Shown here in pieces: positions 23,643-34,977 of a stretch of DNA of 64,000 nt. The notes below the pieces were generated by a model that made no database searches, was not told the origin of the DNA, and was given only the letters and a program-made list of their open reading frames with translations. Both the position numbers and the translations under genes were made by a program. The first letter of the stretch is position 1; each line of letters opens with the position of its first letter. This stretch comes from Bryum argenteum (Eukaryota > Streptophyta > Bryopsida > Bryales > Bryaceae): assembly GCA_037043015.1 (NCBI GenBank), contig CM073325.1:18703001-18767000 (forward strand). The letters are read 5' to 3'.

Positions 23643-25941
23643 ATGGTGACAATGTCAATCGTGACACAACCGCTCTTCCTCGTCGTTCCACTGTCGTCTC
23701 TGTGCGCTCGCCACGCTGGGAAGTCATGCCACAAGCTGCACGGGCTGCGTCTGAATTTAGCCCCGCATCGAATCGAGAGCAGCAAATCTGGTGTGCGTCA
23801 TTTGTGTAGCTTGCGTAGCGATGGTGTCTCGTCGAAATTTCGGTTCGACCGATCGCTGGAAAGCCGTGGGCGGAACTCACCATCGGTCCTGCTGCTGAGA
23901 GAGGACCAGCAGCAGCGCTGGACGCGCGCATGGGCAGGCCAGAATATGACATGGAATGAGGAGCAATCGCCCTATGAAACCCTCGGTAAATTGCCTCTCT
24001 CATCATAGATTGCACTCCTGGGGTGGTCGAAGTTCTTCATATTCTTTTCAGCATTTTGAAAGAAGATTTCAACACATTGAATACTGTCGTTTTAGCTTAC
24101 TTGAACGAAGTGAAAAGCTTATGCGTCTCTGATTCAAAAGCCATGTTAATCATGCCAGTCACGAATTCATGTATGCAAGAGGAGGTTAAGGCAATAGAGG
24201 GCGCCGTGACTTCCAGTAGCAAGATCACTCTAATCGTTTGTGATAATGCTCCAAGTATTATACTTCAAAACTAGTCTCACCACCCTTTCTGCAAATAATT
24301 CACAGTCTGAGTTCCCTTGCAAGCATCCAAATTTCAGAATGGAAATGTCTCTAACACGGAGCCCGAGTCAGGAAGAAGCGCAACCAAAGCGCAAGTACAA
24401 ATGCTAGAGTATTTTTCTCGCTTCATTAGTCCTCCAGTAAAGTGCTGAATGTCGAGACATTCTTGTTTCGGACCAGGAAATAGGTATCGGAATTCCAGTT
24501 ATCGTTTCAGAAGGGTAACTTTTTATATTCCAAGCGTGTAGTGTGCTGACAATCGTCTCATTGCCTGAAGTCGATCTCTCTTCGCATGACGCTTCGTTTA
24601 CTGCCCCTTTGAAAATCAATGAACTATGCGCAAATTATATATTCAGGGACTTTGTATGTTTCAAAGGTATTTTTCTGTTATGTAGACAGTTACTTTTATG
24701 CACTGTGGTTCCTTTCATTCATAAATTGTGGTAATTTGTGTTGGGAATCTGCAAATAGGAGTTGAGAGGGATGCAGACGAAGACTCAATCAAAGGCGCAT
24801 ACCGGCGCATGGCCAAGCAGTTTCACCCTGATGGTGAGTCCCCGTCTTCCAAGCACTAAGTCTGGATGGGAAAACGCTAGTCTAGAGTCTGCTACGTTGT
24901 TACTACTTATTCTGCAATGTAAGTCTCTTGGCCTCTGCTTCTTGTGTATGATATTGTGCTGATAAAATATCTGAGCGACGGAAGCCTGTCCCGGCTGCAG
25001 TGTACAATGAAAGAAACGCCGGAGAGCTCAAAAAAGGAGAGACCCCTGAATCTTATTTTATTCAGATCCAGGCCGCCTATGAACTGCTTATGAACCGTGA
25101 TCAACGACGGCAGTACGATCTCGACCACCGGACCAATCCTCTGAAGGTGAAGTCGCACTTGTGATTAGGCCGTTGTCCTGTTATTTATGTAGTTTTTGAG
25201 AGCGCTGTCTTCATTCATTAGGCCTCCTGAAGCAGACCACTCCCTGGTGTGTTTAGAAAGTATCAGCAACTGCCTTTTCTTGCTATAATGATTTGACACT
25301 CCATCTGAAGGTGCATGGGGTGTTTGCCGGTGTGGCATGGTAGAAATGTGAAAGGAGTTGGGCGTGTCACCGTCTTTGGCTCTGTGACCCATTTTCTGAT
25401 TTTCTTCAGGCGTCGTCTGCTTGGATGGAGTGGGTGGTGAAGAAGAGGAAGAGTTTCGACCAACGAGGAGAAATGGCTGCATCTGCATGGGCTGAGCAAC
25501 AGATGCGAGATTTGAACTTGAAAGCTCGTCGTGCTGCCCGAGATAAGGTACTCCTTTCGCTGATGAGTGATGCTACCGCTCTAGTCTTGGTCTCATTGCA
25601 TGTCCTACTCAATCACAAAGCGTCGTTGAAAAACCTCGTGTATTCATTTTCTGCTGTGAGATGGCAATCAAGAGCAGAAGAGCTCATGTTTGTAGTGATT
25701 TTAGAAGACCACTGAATGCAAATGGATGCCTTTATTACAGGTGGACCCTGAAGAGGAGCGTCGCATCCTCGCTCGTGAGAAGGCTATGTCTGCTGCGAAC
25801 TTTGAGAACACCATACGGCGACAAGCACTTGTTCTGAAAAAACGGGACATAATGAATAGGAAGGCCCGGGAAGAGGCGCAGAAGAAATTGGTGCAGCAAC
25901 TGTTGGAAGCCGAAGGTCTCGAGCTTGACGAGGAGCAATAA
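23643..25941 (+). CDS. J-domain (DnaJ-like) protein, probably chloroplast-targeted, 300 aa, 5 exons
   Basis: Exons 23643-23985, 24759-24833, 25001-25146, 25410-25547 and 25741-25941, GT-AG, frame continuous. The N terminus (about 1-80) is rich in Ser, Arg and Leu and poor in acidic residues, as in a plastid transit peptide. The J domain spans about 108-170: 'SPYETLG', 'IKGAYRRMAKQFHPD' with the HPD triad at 137-139, then 'FIQIQAAYELLMNRDQRRQY'. The HPD codons are split from the next residue by intron 2. The C-terminal part (about 190-300) is a long charged helix region: 'SSAWMEWVVKKRKSFDQRGE', 'KVDPEEERRILAREKAMSAA', 'LVLKKRDIMNRKAREEAQKK', ending 'LLEAEGLELDEEQ'. This matches the plant DJC77-type plastid J proteins as I remember them. 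It should stimulate plastid Hsp70 ATPase. It has no zinc finger or canonical DnaJ C-terminal domain. Its 3' end converges on the next gene, 366 bp away. Confidence 0.88.
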
Positions 25942-26307
25942 CAGGCGGAATGCAAATGCTTCACCTGCAATGTAATGTATTGTACTCTATCCACATGTAC
26001 TTAAACTGCTACATTGCACATCTTGTATTTATTGTTAAGGCTCTCAATCCAGCATCCATTCAATTTTGGAATGGTGTCGCGCAAGCAACAATCTTCCTTC
26101 AGGTGTTGGAATGTTTGTATAGTAGTGAATGCAATATCTGCTCGGGCAGTGTGATTGGGACCCTCACAGAAAGGGGTCCACCTGTATTGGTATCCAATTG
26201 CTACGAAGGCTTCTAGGACGTAGCGATCCTGAAAATTTACAAGGATCAATCTTAGGACAACTGAAGGAAATACGTTCCGTATCGGACATGCTAAACGTCG
26301 GAGCTAG

Positions 26308-27240
26308 TCAGCACTCCATCAACTCTCGTGTGTCCAATTCGAACCTTTTGACTGTGTACACTTTACTGTGAACAACAATCCGGTTAATGTGGAAACCTGG
26401 GACAACCATGAACCCAACACTCATAAGGCCATTCTCACCATCTTCACTCTCGGCCGAGGCTACGACAGGCTCCATGTATCTGTCAATGAACCGCATCCCA
26501 TCAGGCACTCGGAAAATCCTCGCAACAGGCTGCAATGCAGTCGCCAGCTTGTGCACGAGTAACACAGACAACACACATCTCACAAAACTCGATACTACTG
26601 CGTCGCACTCCCGACTACGTAATCCTTGAGCTCCGAAATTCCCCCCGAATATATCGCCAACTCCTAGCTCCCCAAGAGCCACTATCAGACTTTTGCGCTT
26701 GGCCATGCAAACTCTCCACAACTCGTTGTCAATGGCATCTTCTAGGACGAGTTCTTCAGGCTTCTCCACGGTCATCAGTCGCTTGTACCGCTGGAAAGCC
26801 TCCTTTGCACGCTCTTCAGGGTCGAGGGATTCTGTCGCCTTCATCTCAACGCCGAAATTATCGAGCTCGAAATCCGCAAAGAGAATCTGGCAGGTGAGTG
26901 CTTGGTACACAAATTTGGTGTGCGCATCTCTTTCGAATGCTACGGATTTGGTGGCCTTGGCCATGGCGGTGCAGTCTATGCCAGAGTTCCTCAAGCATTG
27001 CATCAGAAGCCTCGTGAAGGCGCCAGAGGTCGTGAAAACTCTCTCCAGAGCGCGGCTTAGAAGGTGCGGTGTGGCGCTCGATTCCGAAAACGACTCGCCG
27101 CCGATGAAAGCGTGCGAATTTCGATTCTCTAACTGGTGCTCCAATTGCTGAATTTTCTCATCTTTTTTGGCGATCTGCTTCCGTAGTGCAGTATTTTCTT
27201 GCTCAAGTGCATCTTCAATGTCTGATCTCTTCCGCTTCAT
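26308..27240 (-). CDS. DUF641 / IRKI-GIL1-like plant protein, 310 aa, intronless
   Basis: One uninterrupted frame from ATG at 27240 (the in-frame codon 27246 is GTG, so I use 27240). Residues 1-50 form a basic start (MKRKRSDIEDALEQENTALR) running into a leucine-zipper-like coiled coil (KKDEKIQQLEHQLENRN). The central part (about 70-230) is helical with 'FTRLLMQCLRNSGID', 'AFERDAHTKFVYQALTCQIL' and a conserved-looking 'FVRCVLSVLLVHKLATAL'. The C terminus has 'ARIFRVPDGMRFIDRYMEPV' and 'VGFMVVPGFHINRIVVHSKV', which parallel the DUF641 signature of GIL1/IRKI proteins (pattern F.V..G..F...YME.VV and V.F.V.PGF.I...V....VY). In angiosperms these act in light/gravity signalling and as receptor-kinase partners. 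The role here is unknown. Loss of introns could mean a retrocopy or simply an old single-exon gene. Confidence 0.75.
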   Translation of the reverse strand: MKRKRSDIEDALEQENTALRKQIAKKDEKIQQLEHQLENRNSHAFIGGESFSESSATPHLLSRALERVFTTSGAFTRLLMQCLRNSGIDCTAMAKATKSVAFERDAHTKFVYQALTCQILFADFELDNFGVEMKATESLDPEERAKEAFQRYKRLMTVEKPEELVLEDAIDNELWRVCMAKRKSLIVALGELGVGDIFGGNFGAQGLRSRECDAVVSSFVRCVLSVLLVHKLATALQPVARIFRVPDGMRFIDRYMEPVVASAESEDGENGLMSVGFMVVPGFHINRIVVHSKVYTVKRFELDTRELMEC

Positions 27241-28089
27241 AGTCACGATGTGAATTACGATTCGTCTCTCGATCGTCGAATTGGCTCCAGCAAAGATTCT
27301 GAAGTAAAAATATTAGGAGCACGTTCCTCATTTACCAACAAGATTCAATGGATCCAAAGAGGAGCAAGACATCTTTTTCAAGCGACGACCTAGTCGAGGG
27401 CTCCTTGCGTAGTTTGCGGTGAAGCTGCACTTGCTGACCGTGATCACATAGCGTGAGGGAGGAGGCATATCATACTTCAAAAGAACCGACTACAAGGCAA
27501 GAGGGAACAGCACCCAAAACGTTAGACTGTACCTCAGTGCAGACCCTCCCGACGAGCTTCGGAGTAGCAAGAGGTGCAGACGATATTATGTGCCAGCATT
27601 CCACTCCGGGACCAACTGCAATGTTGTGAGCCAAACACAGATCTCGAAGGTTTCTTCACTGCCGAAGGCCTTTGACCTGTGACACCAGTAGATCTGAACC
27701 TTGAAGGGAAAGCGGGTGCTTCGAGGTGTCAAGTCAAAAGAGCCAACTTCTATGTGGCTATGTGCACGGATTGCTCCGAAAAAATCTGGAGGATCGCTAC
27801 CGACAGGGGGCTACGGCCATGTATCCTGGTATCGATGTGCACTACTGTAATGTACTATACAGTAATGAACATGAGCTTTCTCGAAATGAAATCCGCCGTA
27901 AAATGGAAACGAGGTTGTGAATCTCATGCCAGATCGTTCGATGCCCTTCCGACGGAGGCTTCCACTCAGTTTGACTAGGTTCTGCACCAAGCTAGTAAGC
28001 TAGCAATGTAGTACTTATTGGGTGCACATATCATTGACCATCCAAAGTGGTGTGTACTAAGGTAGTTGCGTAGAGCATCTTATGGTAGT
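27241..28089. promoter_or_regulatory. 5' flank of the DUF641-like gene
   Basis: About 0.85 kb, GC-moderate, between the gene start and the next repeat. The short plus-strand open frames (27679-27978) have no recognisable motif. I cannot place a TATA box confidently. Confidence 0.4.
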
Positions 28090-29040
28090 TTAACCCCTAA
28101 ACCCCTAAACGTCTCAACCTATTATTAACTGAAAAGCACATTTCCAAAAATAATGACATAGATGAAAATGATAATAAGTTGTTAAGATCTCAACTGTACA
28201 AACTTATAATAGATTTGTTGTATAATAGATCGAGAGATCGTAACATATTAGTGTTTAAAACTGCAAAATTTCATCATTTTCACTTTGAGGAGGAAATGCT
28301 ACCAATATACCTACTGCAATGAAATAATCACCAATTGAAAAGATGTTCACCTTTATCTCAACATCACCTTTGCCCAAAAAAAATCATCAAAAACATTGCT
28401 TGACTAAAATGATAGCCTTGCGATGGTGAAAATTGCCAACAAGTTTTTAAGGGGAAAATTATCTAAACTAGACCCTTTGCATTCAAATTCATGCCTTATT
28501 TTCAAAACATCTTCAATGATGTTAAGATTTGTATCACTTGAACAAAACTCTAAATTTTAGTGTCATCCCAATAAAGAAAGTTGAAATTCGTCACTAGATG
28601 AAGGAGACATAGCTCCATTACTGCAAATCCGAGAGCATAATTATTTGAACTAGAAAGTTTTTTAAAACCACCTTGATATGATGATCATAAGAAAAACTAT
28701 TTTTGATCTCACATAATTGGCTTACACAGGTTAGACGTTCCCCATGCAAGGAAATTCAAAAACAAGAGTTTTCTTTACTAAGATGCATGCCATTAATTCA
28801 TAATTCATTGTATGGGACTCCAATTTTGACCACACAAAATAATCTTAGTTTGGACCTAACCCAAGTGATTCCATCCAAAATAGACCTTGGACAAAGAGGT
28901 TATAGCTCTTCAAAGTTGCTACCTCTACCCATTCAAATTGTAGTTTTCCTTGAATGAAGAGGTTATGGTTCTTCACAGTTGCTGCTACCTTTTATCCATC
29001 CAAAATGTAGTTTTTTGCATTCGCCACTTATACGGGTTAA
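28090..29040. mobile_element. TTAA-type repeat element of the 33028-34009 family, about 0.95 kb
   Basis: The left end is TTAACCCCTAAACCCCTAAACG, a terminus with one internal duplication, followed by 'cctatt.ttaactgaaaagcacatttcc', matching the left end of 33028-34009. Interior homology runs in order, including 'gaccctttgcattcaaattcatgccttat'. The right end is degenerate (GGGTTAA at 29034-29040). No transposase frame. Confidence 0.65.
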
Positions 29041-29601
29041 AACTTGTGCGTGTGAACCGAATGATATGCACAAAAGCAGTGGCTCTTCGTGAGTCCCAAA
29101 AATCCTCAAGGAGCTTGATTCACTGCCACCACTTAAATACAGTTGCTACTGTAACTCGGCACAATTAACATGCCATTCATGCAGGGGCGTGAACTCCCAG
29201 TCCAAAAACACGATGTGCATACTGATGAGCCAGCTCACCCAATTTCAAGTTTACTCACACAATTAAATGACCCCTAGAACTACTTTACACTAAAAGCTCC
29301 AGCTGCAATGTTTACTTCGATTACACCTCGCGAAGTATACACCTTGCATATTTCACGAGCGGGTTCCGCAAACGCACACACTGTCATTCCTAGCGTATAC
29401 GCGGAAATTTCGTATTACTGGTCTATTTGCGCAACAAAGTATAGAAAGGCCGCATGTATCAGAGTTTGCATTTACACATATTTAGGTGGCAAAGCATCCC
29501 AAATACAACTCAATCTGGCTAATATGCAGTAAGACCGGCACTGTACTACTGAGAACCGGGAAAAAAACAAGAACAAGGATTACAAAAAGTATGAGGCAAA
29601 C
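29041..29601. other. Intergenic/3' flank of the GIF gene
   Basis: No gene or repeat recognised. The part next to 29602 presumably contains the 3' UTR of the minus-strand GIF gene. Confidence 0.45.
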
Positions 29602-31320
29602 TCATTCGGACGATTTCAAGTAGGAAGCCTCTGAATCCTCTCCAGACACTCCATTCCCTTCTCTAGCGTGTCCCATCGCGGAACCTCCCACCTGAGGACC
29701 ATCATTCCTTGTGTTTAAGTTCGTTGGAGTCCCATCCCGTGATCCTTCAGACTTACCGTATTCAGACACATTTCCTGCCGTTTGGTTTCCGTTACCACCC
29801 AAAGAATTACTCATCATTTGCATGCTTTGGTTGCCCTGAGGGACCACGCCTTGCTGATTGTGATAGGACTGCTGGGATTGCGGCGATCCAGTTTGTGCTC
29901 CTTGTTGATTTTGATGCATGTATTGTGGAACAGCGTTACGTTGGTTCATCATCATTTGCTGTTGTTGTTGATGTGTTTGCATATACTGCTGCTGTGATGG
30001 TTGCATAGGCTGCGCTGCTGGAACCTACACACGCCAATAATGCCGGTCAGTAATTAGGGAGCGATAGCAGTAACTTAAAAATACACGTCGTGACGCAGAG
30101 ACACGTTCAATGTAGCAACCTACTTAGGACATAATCCAGCAAATTTGAGGTCCTTGTTGCAACATTCTTTCTAAGCTGTCCACAGACGTGAATTTGTCAA
30201 TAATCTCAAGTCTGGGATTGGATCTGACAATACTTTCACGATAATCTGATGAGTGTAACCACAATGGCCAGCCAACCACACTATTCCATCATAACATTTA
30301 ATAAGTCGGGCTCGCCACCTGAGTCGAGTTCTGGCTCACTTGTGGTTGTGCATCGGCGATAGCAGCAAGATACATAAGATTCTGCTGCAGCTTTGCCTGA
30401 TACCTGCAGATGAAATGCGTGAGGATTACGTAATAAGCTCAATGATAGGCTATCCGGAGCTGAAACCATTTCAACGAAAGCCTCCTCATGGAATATAAAG
30501 TACAAGATACTCTAGACTAAACACCAAAAAGAGTAACCGTAGCAAGCAGAATAAAAATGCAGGTAATTCTATAGAACCTGTCGTCTCTACTGCCTGGATG
30601 TTAAATGTAGCGTACAACAACAGAATTTTGGAAACGTAAGAGGCATACGTGGCACACTCGTTCAGCTTTCCAAGGTTCTGATTATCGAGAATTGCGAGAA
30701 TCAGCTGTTTGTTCTCGTCCAGGTACTGCGCGCAGAAGGAGATAACGAACACAAAGTGAGTCACTCTAAGCTGGGTAATCCTGTAAAAATACTATATTTA
30801 ACAGTAGAAAAATCAATATAATGGAGATAAGAGTCGTTCACATGGATCCAGAAACCCTAAACCCCTACATTCTAGGTTAAGCGTGTTACATGCTCACCAC
30901 ATGAATGGATTAGCACGTGCAAAACACTTCAGAGGACCAGAATGAAGATCTCTTTCGTTAACTGAGTATCCATGACTTCTACATAAAACCGACTGACACT
31001 TCAAACAGTTTCCGGCTGTTTCATGCGCAATCAGTACACGAGAAGCGTACGTTCCAGTTGATTTCCTGCCCACAGACCTGATTCTCTGGCTTAAGAAGCG
31101 GAATATTGATGCCTACTCCGTACACAAAAAAGTATGGTACAACACAAGAGCCCGCGACGGACCCAAATCGTGATCGTCCCTGCGAACTGCGGACTCGCGC
31201 ATTCCTTCTATAGCATATTCCAGGTAATAGAAGTAGAATAGGTCCCAAAATTCAACAAACCTTCTGGATAAGCTCTGTGGTAATAGAGGTCCCCGCGTAA
31301 TTGGCCATCTGTTGCTGCAT
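29602..31320 (-). CDS. GIF: GRF-interacting factor (GIF/AN3-type SSXT-domain coactivator), 214 aa, 4 exons
   Basis: Exons on the minus strand: 31320-31261, 30725-30649, 30403-30319 and 30024-29602, all GT-AG. The N-terminal SNH/SSXT domain (about residues 15-65) reads 'TELIQKYLDENKQLILAILD' then 'NQNLGKLNECATYQAKLQQN' and 'LMYLAAIADAQPQ', a very close match to plant GIF1/AN3 and human SS18. The rest is low-complexity and Gln/Met/Asn-rich (QQQMMMNQRNAVPQYMHQNQ), then Gly/Ser/Asn-rich, as in the family. GIFs bind GRF transcription factors through the SNH domain and recruit SWI/SNF remodellers to promote cell proliferation. It acts in the nucleus. Length is normal for the family. The first exon holds only the first 20 residues. 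The 5' flank (31321-31800) is GC-rich and probably the promoter/5' UTR. Confidence 0.93.
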
Positions 31321-33027
31321 GATTGAAAACCGAGGAGAATGCACTCGGGGGATACTCAATCAAGCTCACGATCCAAAACCCCCGGGCAAGTACCGAACCC
31401 TAATGGGCGAAAACAGCACAGAAAGAGCTGCCAATGTCAAAGTCGGATTGAGTGTGCGTCACTACGGCGAAATGAGGAGGGCGTGGAGGCGGATGGCGAA
31501 AAATAAGAGAAGGAAAATCGGCAGCTATTGCAGAGGAGAGACATGAGTAAGGGGACGAGGCGATGACCATGGCTGAGCAACCACGTTCGTAGAGCGCGAG
31601 GGAACGACGGAACGACCCACGACGGGGACGGCCCAGAATAGGAGGGAAACCCACTGCCTTCCTCTCCCGCCACCACTTCATCCGCCACCCCAACAATCAT
31701 CCTTCCCACGTTCATCCATTCTGCGCATTCCATCCTTTTCATTGGCCCCTCTTGATTGTCCGCTTTCATTCAGCAACTTCCGGTCAGGGATAAACTCAAC
31801 TGGGACGTACTATCAATTTGGAATTTCTAGTGAGAAGATATTTAATGTCGTATTTCAGGTCGAAAGTTCTCCTCACATAAATGATGCAAAAATTTACCTC
31901 ATAATCATGATTCATTCGAGTAATTAAGGGCCGGTTCAAGATTGCTTGCCCAAGACACGATTGTGTGAGGCAAATGGTGGAAGTGGATGTGCCGGAGAAG
32001 AATTAAAGTCAATAAAATATTTTTTGAGAAGTCTTGACCGGTCATGATTAAACACCCAAAGGAGAAGTCTATTGGAGGAGTATATCGGAGAAGTTTAGCA
32101 GTGAAGGAAAGTTCACCAAATAGTGAACGTTAGCTATGATAAATACCTTATTCAACATGGTGATGGCTATACATGGAAAACATGACATCTCCCTAATCAA
32201 CCGTTATACTCAAAAATTTAATACAAAAATGTATTTATCAAGAATAATTCAAAAAATTACTAGTGAGATTTGAAACTTGGTTACAATGAATCCTATGGTG
32301 CAATAATTTTATTATCTTCACTATTCTTTATACTTTACTTCATTCACTCAAACATTTCAAACAATATCTCCTCCCCTTACCTTGTATTCCCCCCCCCCCC
32401 TTCAGATAACAAGGAAATCAACAAGTAGCATGATCTCACACATACCAAGAGAGCTTGATTTATTTAGCCTTCCTTCCATTTTTATGCCCACGTTGCAGTT
32501 TTGTACCACTGAGAGTCAAAAGTCCATTGGACGCAATTGAACTTAAATAGTATGATAAAGCATACTTAATCTATTGAGAAGGAGTTATCCGAAAGAGTGA
32601 TTTCTTGAGGTTGGACAAGAAATCACCGTTCCGGAGAACACCTTCTCTAAAAAGTGTTGCCATGTAGGCAACCATGTCATGTTATCGTCCATCCAAAAAG
32701 TTCACCAAATTGTCTTCTTGGTTGCAGTTTAAACACTCACTCGTTAAGAGTAGAAATTTCAACCAATCACAATTGAAAGTTCCCCTATTTTCATGATTGA
32801 AGGACTTCTCCACCATAGTGTAAAAAGTCCTAAGAGTGTACATGTTTGTGATTAGTCTTCTCTTATTTTTCATGTCTCAAACCAATTTACATAAGAAATT
32901 ATGGGTGTTCTCTTTGCTCAATGCTATTTTCATAGAAAGAATAAATGTCATGTGATGATCCTTACACAATTTTCATCATGTGAAACTACTAATTATTTTC
33001 AAACTAAGAAAGGAACATGCTTTAGTT
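31321..33027. other. GIF promoter region, then dispersed-repeat DNA
   Basis: 31321-31800 is GC-rich and open in several frames but codes for nothing recognisable; it is best read as promoter/5' UTR of GIF. About 31930-32880 is AT-rich and shares inverted blocks with 8676-8900 ('accaatcacaattgaaag', 'gacttctccacc', 'gtgatttcttg'), so it is a dispersed repeat. A run of C lies near 32388-32400. Confidence 0.5.
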
Positions 33028-34009
33028 TTAACCCCTAAACGTCCCAGCCTATTTTTAGCAGAAAAGCACATTTCCATAAAAATCGTCATAGATGAAAATG
33101 AAGAGAAGCTAATAAGATCTCAACCGTACAAACTTGTAATAGACTTATCGAAGATCATGTGGACCAAAATTTGAGTCATGATGCCTTATAGATCGGGAAA
33201 TCATAACATTTTAATACTAAAAACAAACTGCAAAATTCCATCACTTTCACTTTGAGGTGGAAATGCTACCAATATACCTATTGCAATGAAAAAGTCACCA
33301 ACTAGAAAGATGTTCACCTTCATCTTAGTAAGTCCTTTACCCAACAAAAATTCATCAAAAAAAATTTCTTGGCTCAAATAAAAGCCATGCAATGGTAAAA
33401 ACTGCCGAAAAATTTACAAAGGAAAAATAGTCCAAAACTAGACCCTTTGCATTCAATTTCATGCCTTATCTTCAAAACATCTTCAATCTTGTTAAGGTTT
33501 CTACCACTCAGACTAGACTCTAATTGGAGGCCATTCCAAAAAAATAAGTTGAAATCCAACGGTGGATGAAGGAGATATAGCTCCTCAAATATCATCCATT
33601 TTCTCACTTTTTCTGTTGACAAAACATCATTGCAAATCCAATAGCAAAATCATTTGGATCAAAAAAATTCTCACTACAAAGTTGTTAAGAATCACCTTAA
33701 AATCATGACCATGAAAAAAAAAATCATGAAAAACTATTTTTAATTTCACATAATTGGCTTGCAATGGTAATACATGCCCCATGCTTGGAAACCCAAAAAC
33801 AAGAGCTGCCTTCACTAAAGTGCATTCCAACAATTCATACTTTATTGTATGGGCTTGCAAATTTTACAACACAAACTAGACTTGATTTGGAACCCAACAC
33901 AAGTGATTTCATCCAAAACGGAGTTTGGATGAAGGCGTTATGGCTCTTCAAAGTTTCTGCCCTCCATCCAAAATGTAGAAAAACGACATTGGGGACGTTT
34001 AGGGGTTAA
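33028..34009. mobile_element. Best-preserved TTAA-flanked piggyBac-like MITE, 982 bp
   Basis: The ends are perfect over 18 bp: TTAACCCCTAAACGTCCC at 33028 and its reverse complement ending at 34009. TTAA is present at both borders. The interior is AT-rich and non-coding. Copies or fragments of the same interior occur at about 241-780, 4045-4530, 28090-29040 and 54535-55890, so this is the reference copy of the family in this window. Confidence 0.8.
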
Positions 34010-34568
34010 AATCTATTCCAATCTTAGACTGTAATACCTATATATAGTAATGTAACTCACTTCAAATAAACTAAAATGGACTTGGGCATAAGGAGTTATT
34101 TCTTACAAGCCGATTACCAAAATTAAGCATGTGTACAAATAAGGAAAGGCCTTGTGTGTTTTTTGTTCAATTTTGGTTCTTACCGAGTATTTATGAATAT
34201 TTGTCACACTACTCTTAATAGACCACAACAATAATTCAACTCGGTCTCCAACACAACCATTAAACCCAAATTCAACTAGCGTTTATTTACTCTTCAACCA
34301 CATCAAAAAGGTAACATATGAACTAGATTCTTATACTCTCAAATTTCATAACAACGGTATATTGCTCATACCACTAGTCCAACATATATGGCACACTAAT
34401 CAATCATTGATTCACTTTATTTGCGTTTTTATAATTATTTTGTTTACGAGTTAAAATGAATCTTCTATCGCCATATGGTATAAATTGGCATACTGGAATG
34501 ACAAGACAAGATTTTATCTACAAGAATTGAAGCCCAAAAATAAAGTGGACATAGGGGATTGGTGGACT
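34010..34568. other. AT-rich spacer, nothing recognised
   Basis: No coding potential, RNA gene or repeat boundary was identified. Confidence 0.5.
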
Positions 34569-34977
34569 CACTACACTAAAAATTATATTTAGTGTTGGCA
34601 ACACTATATGCAAACAACAACACCAATTGTCAACAAGGGTAGAATTGTAGCAACTCTAATTGTCAATTCCAACACCAATTGTGAACAATAGTAAGAATTA
34701 AAGAATTGAAAAATAAAGAAGTTGACATTTAGTGTTAGATTTTGGTTTGGTGTTAGCCAACTTGCAACTTTGGTGACTAAAAGGGAGGCTGCCATTAAGA
34801 TATGGTGGCCCCCAATACACTATTGTCTACAAGTTGACTATAAAAGGGAGGTTGCCATTAAGAAGGGGTGGCCCCCCAATACACTAATTGTCCACAAGTT
34901 GACTAATAGTGTTGGAGCATGATGGTGGGTACTACACTAATTGTCATCCAACACTAAATATAATTTTTAGTGTAGTG
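34569..34977. mobile_element. CACTA-type MITE, 409 bp, with internal tandem duplication
   Basis: Perfect 30-bp terminal inverted repeats starting CACTACACTAAAAATTATAT (34569) and mirrored to 34977. CACTAC...AAAA termini are typical of CACTA/CMC elements. The interior has a direct duplication of about 65-70 bp (about 34776-34911), both copies carrying 'aaaagggagg.tgccattaag' and 'caatacacta.ttgtc.aca'. No transposase. The perfect ends suggest recent activity. Confidence 0.8.

Noticed and set aside
23419-24015. 198-codon minus-strand open frame across the J-domain gene's first exon
   Set aside because: It is the antisense shadow of a GC-rich coding exon; no domain, and the plus-strand model is strongly supported.
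28086-28110. Telomere-like repeat (CCCCTAAA) suggesting an internal telomere
   Set aside because: Only two units, at the start of a TTAA element whose relatives carry one unit; better explained as a transposon end.
31437-31769. 110-codon minus-strand frame upstream of the GIF gene
   Set aside because: No motif; overlapping open frames on both strands indicate GC-rich promoter/5' UTR sequence.
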